64,000 bases of DNA, taken from the NCBI GenBank assembly GCA_031763025.1, contig JASSKH010000009.1:2852001-2916000 (forward strand), written 5' to 3'. The position numbers and the translations under genes were made by a program. This document shows, piece by piece, positions 1-11,656 of the stretch (position 1 is the stretch's first letter; every line of letters begins with the position of its first letter). Below the pieces are notes generated by a model that was not told the DNA's origin, searched no databases, and saw only the letters and a program-made list of their open reading frames with translations. This stretch comes from Macrocystis pyrifera. Lineage: Eukaryota; Sar; Phaeophyceae; Laminariales; Laminariaceae.

Positions 1-952
1 GCATGCCTCGCAGCATGCCTTGCCGAGGCAGCGAGGGGAACGGAAGGTGTATATGCACACGCACAGCAGTACAGCAGCAGTAGAGAGGGGTTTCTATGTT
101 TTTTCATCTATACAAACCGTAGTGGGGAAGGGGCGGGGGGGGGGGCGAGGTGCGAGGGAGGTGTTTGTTGGGTAGACAAGGACAAGGAGCGTGTGCGTGG
201 GTGTGTGTGCGTGGGTGTCCCTTCTTGCCTGCGCGTCGTCGGCGTGGTCGCAAACAACCGGGATCCCCGTGCCCCCGGCCGCATCGATCGCGGCAGCGGT
301 TTCCTCCAAAGTTCCTCCCAGTTCCTGCAGCGTCAAGGCACGTTTCGTCGTACGTAAGCAATCAATATGTAACGTGTGCGTGTGCTGTGTCCTGTGTGTT
401 CCACTGCTGTACAGCAGTTGTGCTATTAATACTGCTGTTGTTGTAGACCTCCTGAAATTAAGAACCTTCAACCTATTAAGTTTCGTGTACCTTCAACCTA
501 TTAAGTTCGTGTAATGGCTCCTGCGTGTCGTCCGATTCCGGTCCCGCAACAGAACTGCACGGGTTCTCGCACTGGGAGCACTCCAACCCACTCGCCTGTT
601 CGGTCGTGATGCCTCCCCCAGACCGGCCGGTCACATACACGATGCATCCGCGCTGCCCGAGGGTAACCGCTATCCCCTTGCCAATGCCGCGAGACGACCC
701 CGTCACTACTGCAACGGTACCTGTTAGATCGCCTCCATCCGTGGACATCATCGAGGGAACTCGAGACGAAAATCGGCCTGCGGTGCTGACATACCGGGGC
801 GCTGGTAGTAGCGCCGCCTTGGTGGTGGCGGTGGTGGTGATGGTGGTGGTCGGGACGAATGCTTCCGCAGCGGGAGCGGCGGCGAGCAATGCCACTACTG
901 CAGCAGTACATGTAGCAATCCAGGCCAACAGAGGTGTTGAGGAAGCTACCAT
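1..952 (-). CDS. plastid-targeted short-chain dehydrogenase/reductase, 5' part (runs off the left edge)
   Basis: Predicted exons are 952-491 (154 codons) and 324-229 (32 codons); the rest lies beyond position 1. Residues 1-30 form a hydrophobic signal-peptide-like segment, followed by AEAFVP and a Ser/Thr/Arg-rich transit-like region, as in plastid preproteins of stramenopile algae. The Rossmann NAD(P)-binding motif TGSSRGIG is at residues 84-91, and the strand ending IVYVTGR follows. Exon 2 supplies the LEETAAAIDAAGG segment and the PVVCDHADD motif typical of DHRS1-like oxidoreductases. The exon 1 donor (AAG|GTACAC) and exon 2 acceptor (CTGCAG|GAA) are both phase 0. Exon 2 ends at CAG|GCAAGA, a GC donor. 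The start at 952 is preferred over 1051 because it places the signal peptide at the N terminus. About 30 residues at the end of exon 1 are unusual for the family and lie next to a short tandem duplication. The substrate is unknown. Family assignment is firm; the exact exon 1 end is less sure. Confidence 0.8.
227..228 (-). other. non-canonical GC splice donor of the dehydrogenase gene
   Basis: On the minus strand exon 2 ends ...GACGCGCAG followed by GCAAGA, which matches the AG|GCAAG form of GC-AG introns. No GT donor in the next codons would preserve the DHADDAQ reading. Confidence 0.5.
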
Positions 953-2413
953 GTTTGTCGACGCCCGCCTTGAAGCTCGGCTCCGCTCAGTGTACCTTAG
1001 CTCACACGCCGTGCGCTGTAAGCTTCTCGCGCGTTGGTGCTCGGTGCACATCGCGGGTGGCTATCCCAGTTGGTGTTGAGAGGGATGGCACACAGCAGCA
1101 GCGGAGCGTACACATGATCATCACCACAACGAATGCACCGCATGTTCATGTTACGATTAGGTTCCATGATTTTGATTGGTGGCAAATTTCTCCATCTCGG
1201 AGGATACTTGATGGCATGCTTGGTCCCCATCATAAGCTATCTCACCTTCCTATGCTGGGTGTCGTAAGTTCATCCCCTTACTCAGCTGACCTGCTACTCA
1301 CAACCACAATGCGCGCAGCATGCAGCAGTTCAAGCAGTTGGGTTTAGTGGAGCGTTAGTATGTTCTACGATTAATTTGGAGTTTTTAGAGAGCCATCCTG
1401 TACAGGAAAAAGGGGTCTTGGGGTGTTTTTGACTTGAAAATTGAACGGTAGTGGTGGACAAACCTTGAAAGTAGATCTTCCTGGGGTAGCTAATTAGGCA
1501 CTCTGATTGGCTTCGTAGGGGTATGTTTTACGCGGCTCAATCAACTTTCGAGTATTTCCCAGCCACAGCATCCCCAGTCATCCCCAGTCAACCTAGAGTC
1601 TTCCCAAGCTCAGCATCCACGCCGGCCGAGCCAACCTAGAGTCTAAACAAGCACAACATCCCACCACTGACCACTGGCATTGGGTTCGGGTTCAGGTTCG
1701 GGTTAGGGTTTGGGTCGGAGGGTCGGCTTCAGGTTAGAGTCAGGGGTTGGGTTGGATCGTCGCCCGTACCCTGATCCCAACAGGAACCAAAATACCCGAA
1801 CAGCCTACCAACCTAAAGATCCAATCTTCCAGATTGTAAGGGAACCTCTCTATTTACCAGTGGGTAGGGGGGTTGTGTCGCGCTTTGTTTCAGTTTCGCG
1901 TTCGGTTTGTTCTCTCGCCACTCTTCTTGTCCGCCCTCGTGCCTTCCCGGGCGCGCCGGCCCTTGCCGGCCCTTGGGCCGGCGCGCCGGAGACGGCACGC
2001 GTAATGCGAATCGGTGGTGGGTCGACCCGATCTCCCACGCCCCGCTGTATCATAGAGTTGAGACGACGAAACGACGACGGGCGACTCTATTCAACCTTGA
2101 CCCAGACAGCAGTCTGCCATGCAGCTGACGCCTTTCGTGTGGTGCCATCGCTGGGTATGTGGCGTTCGGCTCCGACGACCGGGACCAATCTCCGTCGGCT
2201 TCACGGGGGAGGGGCTTCTTCCATGAACCCAGCAGTATCGCTGTGCCCCAACTTTGGATCGTGCCTCGCGAACCGAAGCGCAGCAAGCATAATATTTTAC
2301 CGTGTGTGTGAAGATCGCGGGTGCTGGCGCCGTTGCAAAAGCGCGCTCGCGACACAGACCCCCTACCCGCCCCCTCCCTTGCCCGCGCGGACGGCAAGAC
2401 ATGAGTGGTTAAG
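953..2413. other. intergenic stretch, no gene recognised
   Basis: No recognisable coding exon. It holds a degenerate GGGTT(C/A)GGGTT run around 1680-1770 and a perfect 13-bp GC-only inverted repeat at 1950-1987. The open frame around 1710-2417 has no recognisable domain and is probably chance in GC-rich DNA. Confidence 0.5.
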
Positions 2414-2438
2414 GTGAGTTCGAATCTCACGTTCACCA
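2414..2438 (-). other. primer-binding-site-like sequence beside LTR copy 1
   Basis: The plus strand reads as a tRNA T-arm (GTGAG, loop TTCGAAT, CTCAC) followed by GTTCACCA. On the minus strand it therefore begins TGGTGAACG, directly after the CA that ends the LTR-like repeat. The same 25 nt flank the other full copy. Confidence 0.5.
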
Positions 2439-4618
2439 TGAAATCGCTTGTTAAAGAAGCGTGAATTTCCTCGTGTCAAGAATCTGAAAAAATACTTCTG
2501 GATCCCCAAAAAAATGGAACCGCGTGTTGGTGGCACGTCGACCCGTATATCCGGTCCGTTCCAGGGGGGGAGAGGGAGAGTGTTACGAGGCTTAGATTGC
2601 CAATGGGTAGGCGATCGGTTGGCCTTTTACCAACAGCCAAACAGACTAAGGCCATAACAGAGAGGAATCGACACCCAGATGTGCTCGTCCCACTCCACGC
2701 CACAAGCTCTCCTAAATTCCTCCTATCTGACGTACCCCTATTATTGAAGTTTCCTATGGCTACCGATCGTTCTTCTGCTAATGTAAGAACTTCTCATTTT
2801 ATGGTCCTATCTCCGTTAAGGAACTTTACTTTCGTCTAACGGGTTATCCGCCATTATGATAGAGAACATTTCTAATAGAACGTTACTACTCTCGACTAAT
2901 GGAATATCCGCCGGGACAATACATTCTTTAGATTATTCCCGTAGTGCTGAGACCACAAAACTGCAGACAATATTATCTATATATATTCCATGAGTACTTC
3001 ACTCATATCACATTAGCCCACCCTGAATAGTCGTATATGCAGACCACAAGATGGTCGAAGGGTGATGACAAAGCTTATCCCAAACGACCAGGAGAACGTG
3101 GTCGAAGATGCGGCTATTCGAAACAAAAGAAATGAGGCTATAGATTCCCCCACGCGTGGTAATAAGACCCAAACACCACGAAGGGGGGGTGTTCACTGAG
3201 AACGACCACTAAAAGAGAGACCACGTGAGAGGAAGACAGATCTCAAAGCGGAGGCGAAAGGAGAAAACAGCCAAAGCGAAAACAAAGAAAGACGAAAGAA
3301 AAAGGCGACAGAATCCGAAGCGAACGCTGAAGAAGAAAACTAAGACCGAAGTGAAGGCAAAAGAAGGACGTACAAACGTATCACTGAAGCCATTGTCTGG
3401 GTCCCAAGGCGGTACAAACGGGGGTTGTTCGCTGAGCCGGATTGGCGAACGAGGAAACTTTCAAAAGGAGGCAGTGTCACAATTCATAAACGCATATATC
3501 CGGTAGGCGATCTTCTTCTGGACAAGCCGTAGTCACAGGTGTCGTCCCTTCTCCCCCCCGGTACGTGCCTTCATTTTTATCGCGCATAGGGTTCAGCATT
3601 CCCACTGCTCATCGATCTTCATCGACTGTTGCTAACTCGTGCTTTCGCGCCCTCTGAAAACTAAAAATCTGGTGAACAAAAACAAGCAAAACCCGAAAAA
3701 ACGAGCATCGTTCTTCCCACGCGGGTCGTATCGTACGAATATATAGGCCGTGTAAGCACGCGTGAACACGCGCAAACGCGCACGATTCGAGATTCTATAA
3801 CGCACGCCCCGAGGGGAAAACAATGGAACCGATTTTTTGCCCAAACAAAGTAGCGCATTCACAACGAGAATGGTGGCCCAAGGAATATGTGCCGAGATAT
3901 TTTTCATCACTAGACGCATCGCTCGGCGTTTGCGCGCTCTCCGTTGTAGATAAAACCGGCTTGGAAAAATCGAAAATATTTCGACGGGTGTCTAATTAAT
4001 TCGGTGCGAGTCGACGAGGGACTGAAAAGGTCAAAGCCTTCTCGCGACAAAAGCGCAAGGCGAGAACCGTAGCGGGAAGGAGGAAGAAGAGCCTGCTTTG
4101 TGACCCCGGATCTGAGTCATGAAATACGACTATTACTGGGGACCACAGTAAATAGGACCAAATATTGTTAATAAAAATAGGCAAATATGTAGGTTTTTGC
4201 GTCTACCGTAGGTCCTATTTACTAGGGTCCCCTGTAGTAATAGGAAATAGAGAAAAGAAGGGCGAAGACAATAAATTGGATGGAAAAAAATAAATAAATA
4301 AATAAGTATCGTGCCTGTCAAACACGCGCGCATCCGTTGTTAGCCGTACGAGTACTATGCATATTATCGCTACCGTTGGCACAAGGATTCTACCTAAAAA
4401 GTAAGAAGATAACCTAAAGCAAGAACGCAAGAACAACACGTGCAGGGTCCGACAAGGATTTTCCCGATTCCCGGAGACCTGCCGTGTGTGTTCTTCACAT
4501 AAAACCGTTATTTCTGCCCGTCGGCATCCAGCACACCCGGCCGTGAGGCTGAATGACTGTACGTACGTACAGAACCGGGGTCTTGCAGCAGACCATAAAA
4601 TGCCGCTGCTATGAATAT
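2439..4618 (-). mobile_element. LTR-like repeat copy 1 (about 2.2 kb)
   Basis: Direct repeat of 15523-17978, alignable from TGAAATCGC at the left end to a GCTGC(A/T)ATGAATAT end. The left edge abuts a 25-nt tRNA T-arm-like sequence (2414-2438), as expected of a primer-binding site beside a 5' LTR of a minus-strand element. It carries a nested MITE-1 (4131-4241). The right end has a TATA-like ATAAAATG near the terminus. What lies left of 2414 does not resemble gag-pol, so this may be the end of a mostly lost element. Confidence 0.6.
4131..4241 (+). mobile_element. MITE-1 copy nested in LTR copy 1
   Basis: Same family as the copy at 24306-24410. Ends are degenerate (CTATTACTGGGG / CCCCTGTAGTAATAG). 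The same site is occupied in LTR copy 2 (17492-17602), so the insertion is older than the duplication of the LTR-like repeat. Confidence 0.8.
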
Positions 4619-4772
4619 TGTGAAGCGATGACCGCTCTAGGGTAGTGGTAAGGGTAGTGGTAAGGGACAGGTGGTTCTGGCAGCTGGAAAGCAGTGCTTC
4701 GCTTCTTCTGATTAGATCTTGTTATTGATGGCGAGAGCTGAGGAGATGCTCTGGTAGAGAAGTGAGAGGTAG

Positions 4773-5625
4773 GGGGGCGGGACTCGACGCCCAGATATAC
4801 TCGTCCCACCCCACGCCACAAGCTCTCCTCAATTCCTCTTATCTGATGTACTCCCACAGAACTTTCCTATGGCTACCGATCGTTCTTCTGCTAATATAAG
4901 AACTTCTCACTTCGTGGTCCTATCTGCGTTAAGGAACATTACTCTCGTCTAACGGGTTTTCCGCCCTAGGGAACATTCCTATGAGAACGTTACTCTCGAC
5001 TAACGGAATATCCGCCGGGTTAATCCATTCTTTGGATTATTCTCGTATTCGTGAGACTACAAGACTGCAACGTATTATATATATCTATAGCCCATGAGTG
5101 CTCTACTCATATCACATTAGCCCACCCTGAATAGTCGTATATGCAGACCACAAGATGGTCGGAGGGTGATGAGAAAGTTCGTCCCAAACGGCCAGGAAAA
5201 AGGTGGTCGAAAATGCGGCTATTCGAAACAAAAGAAATGAGGCTATAGATCCCCCCACACCTCGTAATAAGACCCAGACACTACGAAGAGGGGGTGTTCG
5301 CTGAGAACAACCACTAAATAGGAGACTAAAGTAGAGAGAGACAGAACTCAAAGCGGAGGCGAAAGGAAGAAATCACTCAAAGTGAAAACAAAGAAAGACG
5401 AACGCAGAAGGAGACAGAAGCCGAAGCGAAGGCTGAAGAAGAAAACGAAGACCGAAGTGAAGGCAAAAGAAGGACGTACAAACGTATTACTGGAGCCATT
5501 GTCTGGGGCCCAAGGAGGTACGAATGGGTTGTTCGCTGAACCAGGTTGGCAAACGAGGAAACTCTACAAAGGAGACAGCGATCACAATTCAAAAACATAT
5601 ATATATATATATATCCGCTAGGCGC
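4773..5625 (-). mobile_element. partial third copy of the LTR-like repeat
   Basis: Matches the interior of copy 1 (about 2669-3505) and of copy 2 (about 16080-16912), including the AAGAAAGACGAA purine-rich stretch and the ACATATATATCCG end. It is more diverged than the two long copies and lacks both outer parts, so it is an older fragment. Confidence 0.6.
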
Positions 5626-6672
5626 CATGCCTTGTCTTGTGGCGAAGGTCCCAACATGGCAGACATCTCGCGAGACAGAAGGGACACAGCTAGGGTGCTA
5701 TGAGGGCTGCGTGCACTAGGGACTACTAAAACCGAGAGACGGAACGAACGACGCGGCGTCTCGGAGACCTGTTCGCGGTGTGAACAATACCAGCAAACGT
5801 AGCAAGGTAGGCAACTCAACAAAAACAAACTCAAAGACGGTGGCGGCAAGAAAATCCGCAAGAAGATCGGCCTAATGCGTGCAGTTCGAGGTGGTAGATA
5901 GCGCGGGGCCCAAACACTAGCGTGTGCAGCTCGGCCAACCGGGGCGACGTCAAACGTGGTGTCGTTTGCCAGAGGACAGAGGGGCGCGCGGAATACCGAA
6001 CAAGAAGAAAAGAGGAAGAAAAGGGAAAGAGAAAACGAAATACCATTGGGACCAGGCAACAAACCAAAAGCTGGACACAGGTCAGGAGAAATCGATCATG
6101 TCCGAACCACTATGTATGGCCGATAACTCAGCGGCCTTCCGGGGCGGCAATGCTATCGGGACCCTACTTGGCAACCGCGGAAGAAACACGGGTGAGCTGG
6201 AAGCTCGATATAGTCCTAGCTCGATGACCGTTTGAAATACGGGTCGGCGGAAGCCGACGGGGGTCAGGATACAGCCCAGGCTACAACACGATTTTACCTC
6301 GGCGTGATATAGCTGATAATTGGCTGTAGGCTAGTGGAGTACAAACACAAGTGCAAATGAAGGTATCGCTACGACACAGCGGCCTGAACGTAAGGAGGCT
6401 ACACGAAGACATAGGCGATAAGAAGAAAAGCAAACGAGGGGGGGGGAGGCGATGATACTCCCAAACACGCCCAAAAAAGAAACATAAACGGCCCCGGATC
6501 GGTAGCCAACACGGAGTCGGTCAAGCGAAACCGGTGGCGGTAGATCGAAACAAACACTCCCAAGAAGATGGCTGCTGATGACTATTGAAGAATAACCCTG
6601 AAGAACTACTCTTAAGATATTGTAGACTAACCAGAACCTAATACCCAGAACTAACAAAAGGCTAAACCAAGG
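5626..6672. other. unassigned stretch between repeat copy 3 and the gypsy coding region
   Basis: No recognisable protein domain. By position it would be the 3' untranslated part of the minus-strand element, but no clear polypurine tract or LTR boundary is visible. The sequence is AG-rich on the plus strand. Confidence 0.35.
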
Positions 6673-6801
6673 CTAACCAGGGGGGGGAGTGGAAACGGTG
6701 GGGGCTCCGCGGGACACATCAGAGTTCCGCACTACCCCACGTGCTAGGCTCCCATTGTCATGGCGTTGAAGACACCACGATCCGTACACGGCGTTCCGTG
6801 C

Positions 6802-6987
6802 TGTAGTGTAGCGGGCGGGCTGGAGGTCGATCTTGATCGGGCCGGGGTCGTCCAGGAACCGGACGATGTAGGAGCTTCCCGGTGAAGGCTCTGGCGGAGT
6901 TCCCGAAGACGCGGCAGGGGGTGAGCGGTGAGCGACCTTGCCCAGCCACCAAAGGCCGTCGCGCGCCTTGTGCCATATGTGTGCTCC
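6802..6987 (-). other. Tudor-like segment at the end of the minus-strand element
   Basis: About 60 residues with an aromatic W-H-K-x-x-D-G-L-W-W-L-G-K-V start and a YIVRFLDDPGPIKI end, the pattern of Tudor-type beta-barrels (W/Y, then a V-x-F-x-D-x-x strand). The same segment occurs in the plus-strand element. Confidence 0.5.
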
Positions 6988-7179
6988 GGAGGGGAGGATG
7001 GTGGTGCTGAAGTTGTGGAGCCAAAGGCTGCGGGAGACCAAGGCGTAGCCGGGGGCGAGGATGATTTGTCCTTGAGATCGTGCCAGTTCGCGGTAAGCGG
7101 CGCCGATGCGCATCTGGCGGTAGAGGCAGTTCGTCTGGCGGTGCTGGGTTGGTGATCGTGACCAGTAGAGTAGGATGTG

Positions 7180-7330
7180 GCGCCGCAAGTGTTGGAGGTC
7201 CAGCTCGCGTTCCCAAGAGGGGCTGAGAAGTCCAGTTCAGTGAGTTTCGTACAGAACGGCGATGACCCCGTCGCGGCTGCGTACGAGTTGATGGTCAGTG
7301 ATCTGCTCGACCTCGAGGCGTTCCGGTGGA
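7180..7330 (-). other. chromodomain-like segment behind the minus-strand integrase
   Basis: A reading with RLEVEQITDHQ and GVIAVLYETH resembles the start of a chromodomain and corresponds to the better preserved copy at 21862-22026. Chromodomains after the GPY/F module define chromoviruses. Confidence 0.55.
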
Positions 7331-10300
7331 GGAGTGACGTCGTCGACGGTGACGTGGTAAGGTGGGGACTTGGCGGCAGAGCTGTGAGCACGTATGTAGT
7401 AGAGTTCCGCGGGCAGGTGCTTGGGGATGTCGCTGGTGTCGTCGGGGTTCCGGCAAGGTTTGGATCGTTGGACGGAGACGCGTGGCTTGGAGTCCCGTCC
7501 CGGAAGGTCGGATAGAAGGTCGAGGAAAGTAGCTTGTCGTGAAGGGGGCGATTGTCGGGGGTGCTTGAGGCGGGCGTCGGTCCTACGGCGAGGACCTTGA
7601 AGGGGCCATTCCAGTTCAGGGAAAGCTTCGTCTTGAGGACGGTTGCGTCGGTGCCCTTTTTGACGCCTTGGCGGGAGGCGGAGTTGTAGACCCAAACCCA
7701 GCCGCCTACGGTGAAGGGGGGGGATGCTAGGAGGGCGGCCATGATGGGCGCGTTGCGGCGCTGGAGACGCGAGACGGTGAGTCGGTGTACTTCGCGGACG
7801 AGGGAATAGGCGCGTCGTTGTCGGTCGGTGGCGAGGTTGATGTAAACCAGGTGATCGCGGTCCAAGCTTTGGTGACCGCCGATGTTGTCGGTTTCGAAGA
7901 CCGAGAGCGGGAGGCGAGGAAGGCGGCCCATGTGGATTTCGTTAGGTGCAAGCCCTGTGGCGGCGTTCACGGAGTTGTTGTAGGTCGACGACACGTGTAG
8001 GAATAGCACGTCCCAGTCGGTCTGCTGTTCGTTGCCAACCATAAGGAGCATTTGGGCCAGCACATGGTTGACGCGCTCGACGCCGCCGTTGGTGCAGGGG
8101 TGGTAGGAGCTAGTGTTGACCTTGTGGATGCCAAGGCGCTCATAGACGATGTTCGCAAGCTTGGAGGTAAAGTGTAGTTCGTTGTCGGAGAGGAGTGTAA
8201 CCGGGCACCCCCAGAGAGGGATGCACTCGTTCAGGATGATGTCGGCAGTGCCGGCGGCCGTGAACTGCGCCGCTGAAACGGCAAACATATCGGCGCGGCG
8301 GCTGAAGCAGTCTATAAAGAGGAGGGTGTGGACGTTACCGCGCGGCGTGAGCGGTACGGGCCCGAAGTAGTCGATGCTGACGGTGATGCCAGGCCCGTTG
8401 GGCAAAGGAAGAGAAAGGATGGGCCAGCGAATGGTGTGTCGGGAGGTATTCCGCGCCTGGCATTGAAGGCAACGGCGGATCCACCAGCGGACGGAAGCGT
8501 CCATGCCAATCCACCAAAAGAAACGTGCCAGCATGCGGACCGTTCGGGTGACTCCCAGGTGTAGAGAGGTGGTGGCGTGGCATGTGTTCAGCACCCACGG
8601 GCGCATTAACATTGGCACGTAGGCGCGTAAAGGGGGGGGGTGGTGGTATGCTGTTCCCGGGTGGGGTTGTGGGTGGTCGTTGGACCAGGAGGGTGATTTC
8701 GTCGTCGGTATGGTGCAGCTTGCTTTTGGAGGCAAGAGTGAGGACGTCCGAAAGTTGTGGGCGCCGGGCGAGGGGATGAAATCCAGGAGGTCGTGCGGCG
8801 TGGGGGCGGGGGAGTCCAACGACAGGAAGCGGATGGTGGCGCAGCACAGGGGCTCCGCGCGTTGTTCTCACGCCCAGTCTTTGTAGGTGTAGTGCTCGAC
8901 GCGAGCGAGGAGGTAGGGGTCGTCATCGGGTTCGACGACGGGCTCCGGAAGGGGCTCTGACGGTGGTGTTGGAGCCGGCGGAGAAGGCGTTGTTGAAGGG
9001 GTAGCTTTTTGTGTAGTGGGCGCCAATGGCTTGGGTGGCGTCGATGGTGCGGGTGGCGCGGGGGCTATAGCTGGAGGCGTCGTCGTGTGAGGAAGTCTTG
9101 GCTGGGCCCCGGCCGGGGGCGGGGTCGCACGGAAGGCGGGTGCGGTCGGCGTCCAAACCGATAGTCGGCTGTAGGCCGAGGGGTTCCCGCGGCAGCGGCG
9201 ACGCGATGGCGGGTCCGAGAAGATACCAGACCTGGAAGGGCTGGTGTCGTGGCGCCAATGGTGGACGGCGGAGAGATGACGGACGGCCTGGAAGCCGAGT
9301 CTGGAGGAGCTCCGGTGTTCACGGCGGCATTCTCGGTGCCGGTAAGCTGTTCGGTGGTGGAGTCGCGGGTCGCAATAGGCCCGACGAAGGTGTGGGTTGC
9401 GGGGAAAAGAGTGGGGTGTTCCATACGTGGTCCCAGTAGGCGGAAGTCGCGGAAGTCGTCGTTGGTGAAGGGGAGCGGCTGGACGGTTGGGATGGGTCTG
9501 GAAGGGGGGGACACGAGCCCACCCAAGCCGATACCCGGGGCGGAAGGGTCGTTCGGCGCGAAACCACAGGGGCGGATGAGGTAGATGCCGACGGTTTCGG
9601 GACCAGTGAGGCGGTTGCACCTGGTGCGGTCGGCGTCGGTGGCTGGATGGGGAAGCCGGGAGAGGAAGTCGGCGTTGCCGTTTGCCGTGCCCTTCCGGTA
9701 CTCCAGCGTGCGGGTGTACGCTGAAAAGAACTCGAGCCAGTGCGTTGTCCGGGGGTACGGTGATCTTGAACGGCATGAGCGAGCACGAGCCGAAGTCAGT
9801 CTTGGTGGTGGATAAGAGGTCCTGTAATTCGCAGAGGGCGTCGCCCAGGTTGTTGATCACCGATGGGGTCCATCCAGAACCGTGACGGTCGAAGTCGACG
9901 TTGAGTAGGTGTAACGGCAGGCGTTGCCAGAGGTCTAGGAAGCTTTCCCGTTGATCGGCGTTGAGGCGTGCAAGGAGCTGTGCACGGGGCACGGGGCTTT
10001 TGGTATGGTGGGGGATCGTCTGTCAATGGACTCTGGTCGGCCACGGGGATGTTGTCGTGGAGGGTATGTACATCCGGAATCGGAGGGGGATGGGGAGGGG
10101 ACAACGAAGGGTGTTCAAGGGTGGAAAGTGGTACCTGTACCAGTGGGGAGCGGGAGGTTCCGAGGAGGTCGCCCGGCTCGAGATCGGTAGATCCAGGTAT
10201 TGGGACCGTTTGGTACCCGTCGGAGGCGAAAGTGGCCGTGTCGGAAAGGGGGTTCTCGCGGGGGAGCATGTTCACCATGTAGTTCCCGGTAAATGCTGGA

Positions 10301-11199
10301 GCGCCTGTCTGACGCACCAGGTTGACCTTGACGAGCTTGGGGGTAGAGGAAAGCGAAATAGCTTTGTTGCCGGCGAATTGGAGGTGGTAGACGTCGTCAG
10401 TGGAACGATCGTCGGGAATGAATGCTGAGGCTCCGTTGGGGTCATGGTGATTCAAGGAGAGCACACCGCGGGTTCGCCGAGGAAGTTGGTGGGGGGGGGT
10501 GGGCTGTTGCTGGAGCGTGGTATACGAGCGTTGCTCGAAGCGCATCCAGCTGTCTCGTCCCAGAAGGATGGGGCGCTGCATGGTTCCTGCAGGAACTACG
10601 CAGGCCCATACTGCTAGGGCAGCGGTGGGAGTCTGGAGGCGCATAAACTGGATGCTTAAGCGGATGGAAACGGAGGTGGAGAGGGTGGCTGAAGTGCCGA
10701 AACCTCCCCATGAACGGGGGGAACTGTGCCGGTCACACGCATCGGTGGCTGCCTGGGAAGCCTTCAGTTGTTCCACCGCGGCTGCGGTGATAAACGACTG
10801 GGGCGAGCCGGTATCGAGCAGTGCCACGAGTTCGCGGCGCGTAGTGGCGGTGGGGCCGCTGTGCACGAGTACCTTCGTCGTGAACGACGCGTCGTCGACG
10901 GTAATGATGCCGCTTGTACGGCATGGTCCGTGTTCCGGTATCGGCGGGCGGCGGGTAGGGAGGTGGCTGTGGGCTGCGGTGTTGATGGTGGACACTTGGG
11001 CAAAGTGGCTGCTAGGGTAGGCGTTGGGGGTAGACGGCGGTAGGAGTAGCCCAAGTGGTGAGTTAGGCGGTTGCCATGGAGGGGTCGGGCTTGTTTTGTG
11101 GATGCCGTCGGCGGTGGGGCAGACCCGGGTGGGGTCGGTGGAGGCGGGTGTTGGCTCCGGGTCGTGAAAATGGGGAGGAATTGGAGGTTGGGCGGAGCG

Positions 11200-11656
11200 A
11201 TTGGCGCCGAGACTTTCTCGAACGTCCATCGGTATCCTGCCTTGCAGATTCCGACCACGCCAACGCGTCGGGTCGCAGGCGTCCGGATGGTCGGCCTTGA
11301 AGTCTATGCCCCATATGAGGTCGTGTGGGCTGGCCTCGGCGATGTGCTTGTTCCATTAGCTCCTGCCGTAGCTCCGGGTGTTGGCGGAACTTGGAGAAGT
11401 TAATGTTGAGGACGATGGTGTAGCGGTGTCGCTCCCAGGCCGGTTCGTTGAAGTCGGAAACGGTTCGCCCAAGTGCTTTTTGGTCGGCCGGGTCGTGGGT
11501 CGCTTTAAAGCGGCGCTCAGTTGTGATGTCCCCGAAGAGCGCGGCCTTCTGCGCCATCATCATGTGCTCAGCGCAGTTGTATGTGACGCCATCGTGTTCG
11601 ATGTCGCACAGATACCACTGCGAAAAGACCGAAGAGGAATCCCAGAAGAAGTGGAA
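11200..11656 (-). other. NADAR-type (YbiA-like) domain inside the gypsy element
   Basis: The minus-strand reading shows the NADAR hallmark order: an FFW..S..FSQW start, then YNCAEHMMMAQKAALFGD, LGR..SDF, W..HR...V, and NFSKFRQHPELRQELM. A downstream stretch has the W-G-I-D-F and W-R-G-R-N-L-Q-G motifs that normally close this fold. NADAR enzymes are N-glycosidases acting on riboflavin-pathway intermediates, and some remove ADP-ribose from guanine. It lies between the gag-like and protease regions. It is part of a broken element, so present activity is doubtful. Recognition is from motifs only. Confidence 0.72.

Noticed and set aside
1680-1770. Telomeric repeat
   Set aside because: Only one exact TTAGGG-type unit among degenerate GGGTTC units; too short and irregular.
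1710-2417. 235-codon open frame as a gene
   Set aside because: Overlapping long frames on both strands in GC-rich DNA, and no domain or biased codon pattern.
2414-2438. A tRNA gene
   Set aside because: Only a T-arm and a short tail are present. No acceptor 5' strand, D-arm or anticodon arm can be folded upstream. Better read as a primer-binding site.
2439-4618. LINE or DNA-transposon identity for the 2.2-kb repeat
   Set aside because: No coding domain and no inverted ends. Direct-repeat arrangement beside a primer-binding-site-like sequence favours an LTR.
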